Shown here: in pieces, positions 22,199-29,583 of the stretch | Position numbering within the stretch: the first letter of the stretch is position 1 | Layout of the letters: the number at the start of each line of letters is the position of its first letter | From: an uncultured Collinsella sp. | GTDB lineage: Bacteria; Actinomycetota; Coriobacteriia; Coriobacteriales; Coriobacteriaceae | Direction: 5' to 3' | DNA: 29,949 bases | Assembly: GCA_958447445.1 (NCBI GenBank) | Contig: CAUDAE010000008.1 | Span: 1-29,949, forward strand | Translations under genes and position numbers: made by a program | Notes under the pieces: generated by a model | Database searches by the model: none | The model's input: only the letters and a program-made list of their open reading frames with translations | Told to the model about the DNA's origin: nothing

Positions 22199-22315
22199 GG
22201 TCCCCTTGGGGCTTCCCCTGAAAACGTACTCGATCATGAATTGCCCCGTCGTGCGCTTCGCGCGACGGGGCAATTCGATCTGCGGATTGTTTTCAGGGGA
22301 AGCCCCAAGGGGACC
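22199..22315. repeat. Nested inverted repeat N5 (27-bp perfect arms)
   Basis: Outer arms 22199-22225 and 22289-22315 are perfect over 27 bases (ends GGTCCCCTTGGGG and CCCTGAAAAC). The inner arms GAATTGCCCCGTCG (22238-22251) and CGACGGGGCAATTC (22263-22276) are perfect over 14 bases. It begins 24 bases after the thrB stop and marks the left edge of the A+T-rich island. Confidence 0.88.
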
Positions 22316-22506
22316 TGCGCAGCCTCGACAGGATAATCGCATTCGCTGATTTAATCTTGTGCTCCAACGGAGCCACAGACGAGAGGCCTTCGCGCTGCGG
22401 AATAATTTTGAGGGGAACACCCCGACCATCCCTGCGTTTACCTTGCTGAGGATGTCTACAGGGACCCACGCTTTGAAGGGGCGCCGGGCAGATAGGGGCT
22501 TTTTAG

Positions 22507-22534
22507 GTTACATAATAAACTGTTTATCTATGCT
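22507..22534 (+). promoter_or_regulatory. Candidate promoter of the secreted DUF5626-like gene
   Basis: GTTACA (22507-22512) and TATGCT (22529-22534) with a 16-base spacer in an A+T-rich stretch. An overlapping alternative -10 is TACTAT (22534-22539). Confidence 0.4.
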
Positions 22535-22572
22535 ACTATTTAACTAGGCATCGCAGTATGGAGGTGGTCAAA

Positions 22573-23088
22573 GTGTTACGCACACTCAAAGCTTCGTTTT
22601 TCCTCTCGATACTTTTGATATTACCGATCTGTTTCTCGTTTAGCCTTTCGACTGCTTATGCTGCAGAAAGCGATGCTGTCGCAATTTCTGGCGCAACCCA
22701 AGATTTTGATTTAACGAAAGGTCCCGAGCAGTCTCATCAAATCAAGCTTAAGGATGGGACCGTTGCAGTAATAGGAATTAAAAAAACCAATGAACCCAGC
22801 CTGATATGGGACAGTTACTACAACAACGCATCTGGAACTTGGACTATCTATTACAACAGTCCTTTTATTTATCGCGAATTCAAGATCAAGATAGCGAACT
22901 CGCTCATTACCAGCGCTTGGGGACAAAACTATACGACTATCGGCTGTACGGTAACTAACGAGTCCTTTATATGGAACTCGAAACAGGCGACATATCGACT
23001 CAACTATGAATCGATGGGGATGACGTCCGGTATCGCCGTGTTGCAAGCGACCATGGAAGGCAGCACGCTCCACACCTATGCAAACTAG
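22573..23088 (+). CDS. Secreted protein, DUF5626-like
   Basis: About 171 residues. GTG at 22573 is preferred over ATG at 22558, because that ATG lies directly against GGAGGTG (22560-22566), which is the ribosome site for the GTG 7 bases further on. The N-terminus is a signal peptide (Leu/Ile/Phe-rich core ending STAYAA), so the mature form begins near ESDAV. The remainder, with DFDLTKG, GTWTIYYNSPF, FKIKIANSLITSAWGQ and QATYRLNYES, fits the pattern I recall for DUF5626, small exported beta-rich proteins of Firmicutes and gut bacteria without known function. Base composition is lower in GC than its neighbours, suggesting transfer. A 34-residue membrane peptide follows 24 bases later. Confidence 0.75.
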   Translation: MLRTLKASFFLSILLILPICFSFSLSTAYAAESDAVAISGATQDFDLTKGPEQSHQIKLKDGTVAVIGIKKTNEPSLIWDSYYNNASGTWTIYYNSPFIYREFKIKIANSLITSAWGQNYTTIGCTVTNESFIWNSKQATYRLNYESMGMTSGIAVLQATMEGSTLHTYAN

Positions 23089-23112
23089 TCTCACATCAAT
23101 TGAGGAAGTTCA

Positions 23113-23217
23113 ATGATCCCAATTCCTGCACGCTCAGACATTATGATCGCTCTCGTTTGGATTCTCGTCGGAGTGCTTATTTGGCGTATCTGCAAATGGG
23201 TTAAAAACAAGAAATAG
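23113..23217 (+). CDS. 34-residue single-span membrane peptide
   Basis: ATG at 23113 has TTGAGGAAG upstream and is followed by 34 codons to TAG 23217. The peptide has a short polar start (MIPIPARSD), a hydrophobic helix (about 10-25, IMIALVWILVGVLIWR) and a basic tail (KWVKNKK). It lies 24 bases after the DUF5626-like gene and shares its terminator, so the two are probably one transcript. Such peptides can be accessory subunits, immunity peptides or small membrane toxins. Nothing in the sequence decides. Confidence 0.6.
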   Translation: MIPIPARSDIMIALVWILVGVLIWRICKWVKNKK

Positions 23218-23251
23218 TTGATAAAACGTATATGCCATTTATGCGATGCTT

Positions 23252-23278
23252 GGGGCCGTTAAATCGGCCCCTATTTCT
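23252..23278 (+). terminator. Terminator after the small membrane peptide
   Basis: GGGGCCG (23252-23258) and CGGCCCC (23265-23271), then TATTTCTAT. Confidence 0.75.
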
Positions 23279-23419
23279 ATAGCTTTTCAAGCAGCAGTCA
23301 CCCATTTGGAAGTCGCAATGCCATTCATACGATTTCGGCCCTTTAAGCCGCTATCTATTGGTAGGGACTCTTGCTGGTAAGGAGCGCTTACTAGATACAA
23401 ACCTTGGCAATATATTGGT

Positions 23420-24052
23420 TTAGGCGGCGCTGGTTTCTTTGTATTCGAAGACTGGCTCTAGGAGATCTTCGATGTTGCAGTGGAGGGCTTTTGCTATGGC
23501 TCTTACGCTTGTTACCGAAGCTTCATTGATGTTTCTCTGGCGCTGCTCGTACATTTGGATTGAGCGGAGTGACACACCCGATTCGTATGCTAGATCTTGT
23601 TGGGTTTTCTTAAGCTTCTTTCTTGCTAACGCAAGTTTGGTTTGCCTGGACGCTTTTTTCGCCATATCGCAGACGAGGCGAGCCACGCGTTCCTCCGAGG
23701 CTTCGTGCCAGGGATAGTACAGACTGCGCAGTGCGTCAAACGGAACGACATGCAGCAGGTCTTCGAAAGACTCCCCTAAACGCCACTGCAGATATGCCAG
23801 TATCCAGCCTGTCCAATACTCTGGCGTCTTCTCAAAACGATAGGTGCGATCCGGTATAAACCCGCTCTGATAGCCGGACCTTTCAGCGATAAGCGCGAAC
23901 AGCTCAACGCCCGATTTTCCCGATACGACCCATGCGTTGCCGCGTTCGAACTCGCGAGCTACGCCGCTCAGGCAAAAGAGTTCAGCAACTTCCGATCCTT
24001 CGGCTCCATAATCGTTAACGGCATAATCAAAGCAGTCGCCGAGGTTGTTCAT
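23420..24052 (-). CDS. HTH-domain antitoxin partner of the DUF3990 toxin
   Basis: A 210-residue protein counted from ATG 24052, which has CGAGGA just upstream. An alternative ATG at 24118 would overlap the toxin gene by 35 bases. Residues 1-60 resemble the short DUF3791 domain often encoded beside DUF3990; 60-130 is an unnamed middle region (PEYWTGWILAYLQWRLG); 139-199 is an XRE-type helix-turn-helix (KTQQDLAYESGVSLRSIQMYEQ). Family knowledge suggests it neutralises the toxin and represses the operon through the C-terminal HTH. The twin palindromes upstream of the toxin are the probable operator. Codon use is more A+T-rich than in flanking housekeeping genes. Confidence 0.75.
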   Translation of the reverse strand: MNNLGDCFDYAVNDYGAEGSEVAELFCLSGVAREFERGNAWVVSGKSGVELFALIAERSGYQSGFIPDRTYRFEKTPEYWTGWILAYLQWRLGESFEDLLHVVPFDALRSLYYPWHEASEERVARLVCDMAKKASRQTKLALARKKLKKTQQDLAYESGVSLRSIQMYEQRQRNINEASVTSVRAIAKALHCNIEDLLEPVFEYKETSAA

Positions 24053-24083
24053 TGCATCCTCGAGGTAATAGATGGGATATGTT

Positions 24084-24767
24084 CTACTCGGTCCACAATT
24101 CGTCAACTCTTGGATCATCTAAATCAACCCTCCCTGTCATTAAATCCCTAATGTAGACACCCTCAGAGTCGAATCCATTCACAGTATCCAGGTACTTGCG
24201 CCGCGCGTTCTGTTCTCGCTTAAAGCGCTTGGGATAATACTCAGATCCCAACGCCTGCCTCCATTCGCGGAATCTGATTACTGAAAACGCACGCTCACTC
24301 ATAAGAGCGTATTGGATGCCCAAATCGCCCAAACGCATAATGAGTTGCAGTTGCCTAAGCGAGATCATGCCGTTAACGAACTGTCTTGCAAACGAAAAGT
24401 AAGAATCGTCGGCGCGATAACCTCGAATTACGTCATAGGGAGAAATATCAATTAGGCAGTTATCCAGCAGATAGCGAAGTCCTTCGCGCGCCAGCGGTGT
24501 CGAAACATTGAACTCCCTATTGTTAGCCAAAATCGCAAGCCAATTGAGAATTGAAAACTCCCCGGACTCCAAGTCCAAGACCGCAAGACCATCCATATCG
24601 AGCTCATATCGATTCGCGATACCATCGGACTCGGTCCGACATGCCCACTCCATTGCCATTTCCTCATGCGGCGTGCAATAAAACCCACACCCATAGTCAT
24701 TGAATTGTCTGCATTTATCCAACGACGGATGCTCGACAACAACCTCCGACCCGTGCCAAAGCTCCAT
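24084..24767 (-). CDS. DUF3990 family protein, probable ADP-ribosyltransferase-type toxin
   Basis: A 227-residue protein. ATG at 24767 is chosen because GGAGGT lies 4 bases upstream; a TTG 12 bases earlier is possible. DUF3990 features are LWHGS at 3-7, DYGCGFYCT at 24-32 and, toward the C-terminus, GIQYALMSERAFSVIRF at 150-166. LWHGS and GxGFY resemble the NAD-binding His and Tyr motifs of PARP-like enzymes (His5, Tyr30), so NAD-dependent ADP-ribosylation of a cell target is likely but inferred. It is first in an operon with the HTH protein, the common order for this toxin group. Confidence 0.78.
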   Translation of the reverse strand: MELWHGSEVVVEHPSLDKCRQFNDYGCGFYCTPHEEMAMEWACRTESDGIANRYELDMDGLAVLDLESGEFSILNWLAILANNREFNVSTPLAREGLRYLLDNCLIDISPYDVIRGYRADDSYFSFARQFVNGMISLRQLQLIMRLGDLGIQYALMSERAFSVIRFREWRQALGSEYYPKRFKREQNARRKYLDTVNGFDSEGVYIRDLMTGRVDLDDPRVDELWTE

Positions 24768-24785
24768 ATCGACCTCCAAACAAAA

Positions 24786-24832
24786 ATATCACCCCAGTGA
24801 TAGTTTACCAATAACTATCACTGGGGTGATAT
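24786..24832. promoter_or_regulatory. Twin palindromic operators of the toxin-antitoxin operon
   Basis: Two 16-base palindromes, TATCACCCCAGTGATA (24787-24802) and TATCACTGGGGTGATA (24816-24831), are themselves arms of a perfect 20-bp inverted repeat (24786-24805 / 24813-24832). On minus, TTGGTA (24811-24806) and TATTTT (24788-24783) with a 17-base spacer form a possible promoter enclosing the first palindrome. Its start would fall almost at the ribosome site, so the promoter call is tentative. Confidence 0.7.
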
Positions 24833-24863
24833 AGGTGGGAGCTTTTGAAGGGTTGCGGCCCGA

Positions 24864-25454
24864 TTAGAGGCAAGCCTCGGCGATGCGCTTTTTGAGTTCG
24901 TCGATGCCGGTGCCGGTCTGGGAGCTTGTGATGATCACGTTCTCGGCCGGGACGTTGAGTTGCTTTTTGATGGCAGCTGCCTGGCGGGCCTGCTGGGTGC
25001 GGCTGAGCTTGTCGGCCTTGGTGAGGCAGACGATAAAGTTGAGCTCGTTGCCCTGCAGGTAGTCGATCATGTCATGGTCGAGCTTACTGGGGTCATGGCG
25101 AATGTCCACTAGCGACACAACCAAGTTAAAGCTGCGCTCAGAGTCGAAGAAGTCGCCGATGAGCTCGGCCCAGCGGTCGCGCTCGGCCTTGGAACGACGG
25201 GCGAAACCATAGCCCGGCAGGTCCACAAAGTGCACGTCGTCGGCCTCGAAGAAATTGATGTTGCTCGTCTTGCCCGGCGTGCTCGAAACCTTCACCAGGT
25301 TCTTGCGGCCAAAGAGCTTGTTCATGATGGACGACTTGCCCACATTTGAGCGGCCAACGAAGCTCACCTCGGGACAGGTGGACTCGGGGATCTGCGAAAC
25401 CTTGCCGTAGCTGGCGACGAACTTGGCAAGCTGGTAGTTAATGGAATCGGCCAT
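24864..25454 (-). CDS. engB: Ribosome biogenesis GTP-binding protein EngB/YsxC
   Basis: A 196-residue GTPase needed for assembly of the large ribosomal subunit. G1 GRSNVGKSS is at 34-42, G2 STPGKT at 58-63, G3 DLPGYG at 78-83 and G4 TKAD at 145-148. Length fits the family. The start at 25454 has AAGGAGTG upstream; the frame is open further upstream but overlaps the nucleosidase gene, so the longer form is rejected. It lies 37 bases after mtnN on the same strand and may share its transcript. Confidence 0.95.
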   Translation of the reverse strand: MADSINYQLAKFVASYGKVSQIPESTCPEVSFVGRSNVGKSSIMNKLFGRKNLVKVSSTPGKTSNINFFEADDVHFVDLPGYGFARRSKAERDRWAELIGDFFDSERSFNLVVSLVDIRHDPSKLDHDMIDYLQGNELNFIVCLTKADKLSRTQQARQAAAIKKQLNVPAENVIITSSQTGTGIDELKKRIAEACL

Positions 25455-25491
25455 GGACACTCCTTGGTCGTAGGATCTTGCAAAAAACGCG

Positions 25492-26232
25492 CTATTGCGC
25501 AGCGGCAATGCGTCGAACGATATCGAGCGTGATATCGCTTGCGGCACGCGCATACTCGAACAAATCGAACTCGCGGTCGCAAATCGCATCATACGCCTCG
25601 TCACAATTATCGCTGATAGCACGCAGCACCAGGCAATCGACACCATTTTTGGTTGCGACATGGGCAATTGCCGCGCCCTCCATGCCGACACAATCGGCAT
25701 GCGTCGCCTCGATGGCATCATTGCGCATAGCGGCGCCCGTCACAAAGCGGTTGCCCGTGGCAATCGTGCCGACCAGGAACTGCTTTGCGCCCTCGTTCGA
25801 AGCGGTCGCATTTGTCGAAGCATCAACAAACCCACGCTCAGCAAGCACATCGGCGGCAATATCGACCAGCGCAGGCGTCGAGACAAACTCCTCGAGCCCC
25901 GGTGCAGACTCGGCGATAAGCGCGGTATCGGTATCTAGATAGCGCAGGCATTTGCCAATGACGACATCGTCGATATGGAGCTTGGGATTCAGGCCACCTG
26001 CGATACCAGAAAACACAACTGCCTGTGGAGCATACTTGCTAATGAGGTGCTGTGTTGCGGCGGCAGCGTTTACCGTGCCCATACCCGCCGTCGTGGCGAC
26101 AATCGACAGGCCGTCGAGCCCGCCGGTCACAACGTTCAAGCCCGCCTCCTGTACCATGCAAACGTTGCTCAACTCTTCCTTAATCTGCATGATCTCTTTT
26201 TCGAGCGCACCGATAATCGCGATGGTAGCCAT
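25492..26232 (-). CDS. mtnN: 5'-methylthioadenosine/S-adenosylhomocysteine nucleosidase
   Basis: Hydrolyses methylthioadenosine and S-adenosylhomocysteine to adenine plus the thio-ribose, recycling by-products of SAM use. The 246-residue protein has catalytic Glu11 (ALEKEI), GIAGGL at 76-81, the ribose-binding VGMEGA (Glu185) and the adenine-protonating Asp208 (ISD). The start at 26232 has GGGGAA upstream; a TTG four codons earlier is less likely. It is probably transcribed with engB downstream. Confidence 0.94.
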   Translation of the reverse strand: MATIAIIGALEKEIMQIKEELSNVCMVQEAGLNVVTGGLDGLSIVATTAGMGTVNAAAATQHLISKYAPQAVVFSGIAGGLNPKLHIDDVVIGKCLRYLDTDTALIAESAPGLEEFVSTPALVDIAADVLAERGFVDASTNATASNEGAKQFLVGTIATGNRFVTGAAMRNDAIEATHADCVGMEGAAIAHVATKNGVDCLVLRAISDNCDEAYDAICDREFDLFEYARAASDITLDIVRRIAAAQ

Positions 26233-26310
26233 GCCATTCCCCAAACCTATACGAAATTCTCAACCACGGTATGGTACCAGCATTTTGTTTGACCTCGTCA
26301 AACGAACACG

Positions 26311-27408
26311 TTAGGCCAGCGCAGCTCGCGTATCAAAGAATATCTTAGCAATCGCAGCCACCAGCTCACTCGAGCGATCACTCCATGGCATCGATGTCAT
26401 GATGCTCATAATGTAGGTGTCGCCATCGACATCGATGAGGCCCGCATCGCATGTCGAATAGCAACCATCCTCGCTAATCCAGCCGGCCTTGTTGCGCACC
26501 AGGGCTTGGTCGTCCGCAATGCCGTCGCGGATAAAGGACCGGGTCGTAGAGGCCAGAAGATCCGATAGCCATTGCGACGTCTCGGTATCACGGCTCAAAT
26601 ACTCGCTCATCTCGCGCCACAACTTGGCCGAGGTGCGCGGGCAATAGGTGGGAAAATCACTCATCGGATCGAGTGCGGTATCGTAATCGATGCCAAGACT
26701 GGCAATCCAATCCTCGTAACCGACACGGTCAAACGTCGCGCGTAACGCAATAAACGAATCGTTGTCCGAATTAACGATCGCGGCCTCGATCAGGTCGCGC
26801 ACCGTCTGCCAACCCATGTTGTAGCCACCATAGGTGCCAAGGGAATCATTGAGTGAAACCTGACCCGTCTCGACCAGAAATTCGCAGATGTACAACGCAT
26901 AGAGCGCCTTGTAGCTACTCGCGCCGTAAACCTCGACATCGGGGTTATACGTCACGCCCTTGCCGCTTGACAGGTCGTAGAACACCACGCCCACATCGCC
27001 TAGCTCCTGCGCCCGACTCAGGGCATCCTGGAGCAAGGCAAGGCTCTCATCCTCCAAGGTAGGAGTCTTGTTATCTACCAATGAGAAGGTCTGAACGGTA
27101 TCACCCGAAGGGATATCGTTGAAGTCCGCCTTCGAAAGTCTCGTCTTGAGATCTGCCGACGCTTTGGACTTTGAAACCTTCTCGTTTTGCGTCTGTACCG
27201 TTGACGCATCTGAGTGTGCCATTCGCTCCGACGCGTAGGTTTTGGCGGTAATTCCGAGGATAATAATCGCCAACGTTAGCATCCCAATGGCGGCAATCTT
27301 CGTCACGCGGACGCGAGCGTCGGCAAGGCCACGCGAAGACGTGCCCTTCGTCTCATATCTGCTGCTATGCTGCGGCATATACTCGTCCCGCGATGCGTTG
27401 TTTCGCAC
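26311..27408 (-). CDS. Membrane-anchored class A beta-lactamase-like serine hydrolase
   Basis: A 365-residue protein with a cytoplasmic N-terminus, one membrane span at about 37-55 and an extracellular catalytic domain from about 120. The three active-site motifs of the penicillin-recognising fold are present: S164-x-x-K167 (SSYK), SDN at 214-216, and KAG at 307-309 in place of KTG. The general-base ExxLN of true class A beta-lactamases is not obvious. It may be a D,D-peptidase-like or orphan hydrolase rather than a resistance enzyme. The start is GTG at 27408, with AGGAG 7 bases upstream. It stands alone. Confidence 0.85.
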   Translation of the reverse strand: MRNNASRDEYMPQHSSRYETKGTSSRGLADARVRVTKIAAIGMLTLAIIILGITAKTYASERMAHSDASTVQTQNEKVSKSKASADLKTRLSKADFNDIPSGDTVQTFSLVDNKTPTLEDESLALLQDALSRAQELGDVGVVFYDLSSGKGVTYNPDVEVYGASSYKALYALYICEFLVETGQVSLNDSLGTYGGYNMGWQTVRDLIEAAIVNSDNDSFIALRATFDRVGYEDWIASLGIDYDTALDPMSDFPTYCPRTSAKLWREMSEYLSRDTETSQWLSDLLASTTRSFIRDGIADDQALVRNKAGWISEDGCYSTCDAGLIDVDGDTYIMSIMTSMPWSDRSSELVAAIAKIFFDTRAALA

Positions 27409-27566
27409 GTGGTCTCCTGACTGCTACCGTTCATATACGAGCAGCATAATACCGAGCAGGCATTTCTTTCCAAAGATATTCAGCGGCGTTTAAGGCGTCT
27501 TTAAAGAAACCACAAGCGTATTTATCCAAATGGCGCGATTCTGTTGCGCATCTCCGCCCAAAACGC

Positions 27567-27633
27567 AGTTGCGGTGGAATAGTTCCTATTTGGTCGGCAT
27601 AAGCCAAAAAACAAGAACTATTCCACCGCAACT
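27567..27633. repeat. Inverted repeat, hairpin family H, copy 2
   Basis: Perfect 19-base arms at 27567-27585 (AGTTGCGGTGGAATAGTTC) and 27615-27633. Compared with copy 1 at 3637-3703, GAT becomes GGA in one arm and the opposite arm changes to match. The bases after the left arm (CTATTT) are shared; the rest of the loop differs. Confidence 0.85.
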
Positions 27634-27663
27634 TGACGGGGCTCTTTGGCAATCAACTTGGTG

Positions 27664-27708
27664 CCCAGGGGCACTCATTTAAGTCTGTCCCCAATGAGTG
27701 CCCTTGGG
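27664..27708. repeat. Hairpin with a CTGTCCCC loop
   Basis: Arms 27664-27679 and 27693-27708 pair over 16 bases with one mismatch (core GGGCACTCATT / AATGAGTGCCC). The loop TAAGTCTGTCCCC resembles the TAAACCTGTCCCT loop of repeat A while the stem is unrelated. It lies just downstream of pflA. Confidence 0.75.
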
Positions 27709-27723
27709 GGCGAAAATGGATCG

Positions 27724-28542
27724 CTAGCCGGTGGCGTTTTTGAGTTCCGTGCGGCGCTTTTTCATGCCGGTCATAACGGCATTGCGCAGCTCGGGCATGC
27801 GCGCGGTATCCATCTGGGGCACGCCCTCAAGCTTATAGGGAATGCCCAGTTGCTCGTACTTGACGACGCCCATCGTGTGATACGGCAGCATTTCCAAGCC
27901 CACCACGTTATGCCACGGGGCAATCAGGCGACCGAGTGCCTCGCACTCCTCCACCGTGTCGGTAATGCCCGGCACCACCACGTGACGGATAACGACCTTG
28001 ATCCTGCGACGCGCCAGCTCATCGCCAAACGCCAGAATGCGTGCGGGATCGCAACCGGTCAGCTTTTTATGCTCGACGGGATCGGCGTGTTTAATGTCGA
28101 GCAGCACCATATCGGTCTCGTTGAGTACGGCATCGAACTTCTCGGGATGGTTAGGATCGAACGCATAGCCGCAGCTATCAAGGCAGGTATGCACGCGGCC
28201 ATCGGGGTTGTTGTGCATTGCACGGAACAGATCGGCCAAAAACTCGGGCTGCAGAAGCGGCTCGCCACCCGAAACCGTAATGCCGCCGCTGCGATAGAAC
28301 TCATGGTTGCTCCGGAACTCGTCCATCAGGTGCTCGACGGTCACCATCGTGCCGCCGTTAACAGACCAGGTATCGGGATTGTGACAATACGCGCAGCGCA
28401 TGGGGCAACCTTGGACAAATACCACAAAGCGAATGCCGGGACCATCGACCGTGCCCATCGTCTCAATCGAATGCACGCGGCCCAGGGCAAACGCGGAGTC
28501 CTCAGGACGAGCGTCCACACCCTCAAGCGTCATCTCAGCCAT
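27724..28542 (-). CDS. pflA: Pyruvate formate-lyase activating enzyme
   Basis: Radical SAM enzyme that installs the glycyl radical on pyruvate formate-lyase under anaerobic conditions. From ATG 28542 it has 272 residues, with the cluster motif Cys46-x3-Cys50-x2-Cys53 (CPMRCAYCHNP), the preceding HSIETMGTVDGPGIR, the SAM-binding SGGEPLLQ, and DIKH and YHTMG further on. ATG 28542 is chosen because GAGAGGCAAGG lies upstream; ATG 28563 has no ribosome site and 28533 is another option. The gene for its substrate, pyruvate formate-lyase, is not adjacent in this window. Confidence 0.93.
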   Translation of the reverse strand: MAEMTLEGVDARPEDSAFALGRVHSIETMGTVDGPGIRFVVFVQGCPMRCAYCHNPDTWSVNGGTMVTVEHLMDEFRSNHEFYRSGGITVSGGEPLLQPEFLADLFRAMHNNPDGRVHTCLDSCGYAFDPNHPEKFDAVLNETDMVLLDIKHADPVEHKKLTGCDPARILAFGDELARRRIKVVIRHVVVPGITDTVEECEALGRLIAPWHNVVGLEMLPYHTMGVVKYEQLGIPYKLEGVPQMDTARMPELRNAVMTGMKKRRTELKNATG

Positions 28543-28666
28543 TCCCGCTACCTTGCCTCTCATTGGTTTTAGCTACATAAATGCCAGAGTCATTCTAGCC
28601 CATATGCATGATGGCGAAACGGTTTAGCGGTCAATTGGGTTGTTCTATTTGACCCCACGCAAGAGC

Positions 28667-28696
28667 GGCGGGTAGGTTGTCGCAACCCGCCCGCCG
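28667..28696 (-). terminator. Terminator-like hairpin after the DegV gene
   Basis: On minus, GCGGGTTG and CAACCTACCCGC form an imperfect stem (a two-base bulge) about 33 bases past the stop, followed by CGCTCTTGCG. Only a weak T-run. Confidence 0.4.
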
Positions 28697-28728
28697 CCGA
28701 GGCAATAGAAATCGATAGACGCCAGGCC

Positions 28729-29583
28729 TTACGCCTTGAGCGTGAGCACCGCGCCGAAGGCGGTCGGGCCGCAATGGCTCGAGATGACGCCGCCGACCTG
28801 AGTCCAGGTAATGTCCTTAAAGCCCAGGTCGTGCGCATAGACTTCCATGTCGTCGCGCAGCTCCTGGGAAAGGCCTACCGAATACGCCAGGCCAATGTGC
28901 GAGTAGTCAATCTCGCCCTTCGCAACCATGTGGTCAATAAAGGCGCGGGCGCACTTGAGCATAGAGCCGCGGAACTTCTTGGTTGCCACGAACTTGCCGC
29001 CCGTCACCTCAATGCAGGGCTTAATCTTGAGCAGGTGGGCGCCAAGGAATGCCACGTTGGACAGACGACCGCCCGCCTTAAGGAAGGCTAGGTCGGTAGG
29101 AACAAAGCCCAGCAGCACACGGTCCATGACGGAATTCGTAAATGCAAAGATCTCGTCGACGGTAGCATCTGGATGGGCTTCGATATACTTAGCGGTCTCG
29201 ACGACAACGAGCGACTGGCCCACCGAGACAAAGCGTGTGTCCATGGAGTAGACGTAGTCGCGACCCTTGGCAGCGATCTTCGATGATTGATGCGAGCAGG
29301 TCGTGGCCTCGGAATACGCAAGATGTAAAATGGTCGCGTCAGGCTGCTCAGCGTGAATGCGGTCGTACACGTGAGCAAAATCCGCAGGCGCGCAGCCACT
29401 GGTCTTGGGCATTACGCCAAACTCGTTGCAGCGTGAATAAATCTCGAGCGGATCGATCGAACCGTCCTCGACGGTCTCGTCACCAATCGTGACATGCATG
29501 GGCACGCGCACGATGCCGTAGCGCTCGCAAAGCTCCGGCGTCACATCCGACCCAGACTCAACCACGATTACGTACTTGCCCAT
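28729..29583 (-). CDS. DegV family fatty-acid-binding protein
   Basis: A 284-residue cytoplasmic protein of the DegV/FakB family, which binds fatty acids and, with FakA kinase, feeds them into phospholipid synthesis. ESGSDVTPE near residues 9-17 corresponds to the usual DSxSDLP start, followed by PKTSGCAPADF, the fatty-acid pocket region and FLKAGGRLS. ATG at 29583 is chosen by homology; the frame is open to 29694 but those residues do not look like DegV. The ribosome site is weak. No fakA is visible nearby. Confidence 0.9.
   Translation of the reverse strand: MGKYVIVVESGSDVTPELCERYGIVRVPMHVTIGDETVEDGSIDPLEIYSRCNEFGVMPKTSGCAPADFAHVYDRIHAEQPDATILHLAYSEATTCSHQSSKIAAKGRDYVYSMDTRFVSVGQSLVVVETAKYIEAHPDATVDEIFAFTNSVMDRVLLGFVPTDLAFLKAGGRLSNVAFLGAHLLKIKPCIEVTGGKFVATKKFRGSMLKCARAFIDHMVAKGEIDYSHIGLAYSVGLSQELRDDMEVYAHDLGFKDITWTQVGGVISSHCGPTAFGAVLTLKA

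Noticed and set aside
27431..27652. 73-codon minus-strand frame upstream of the serine hydrolase
   Set aside because: It runs through the family H hairpin, has no ribosome site and no similarity that I recognise.
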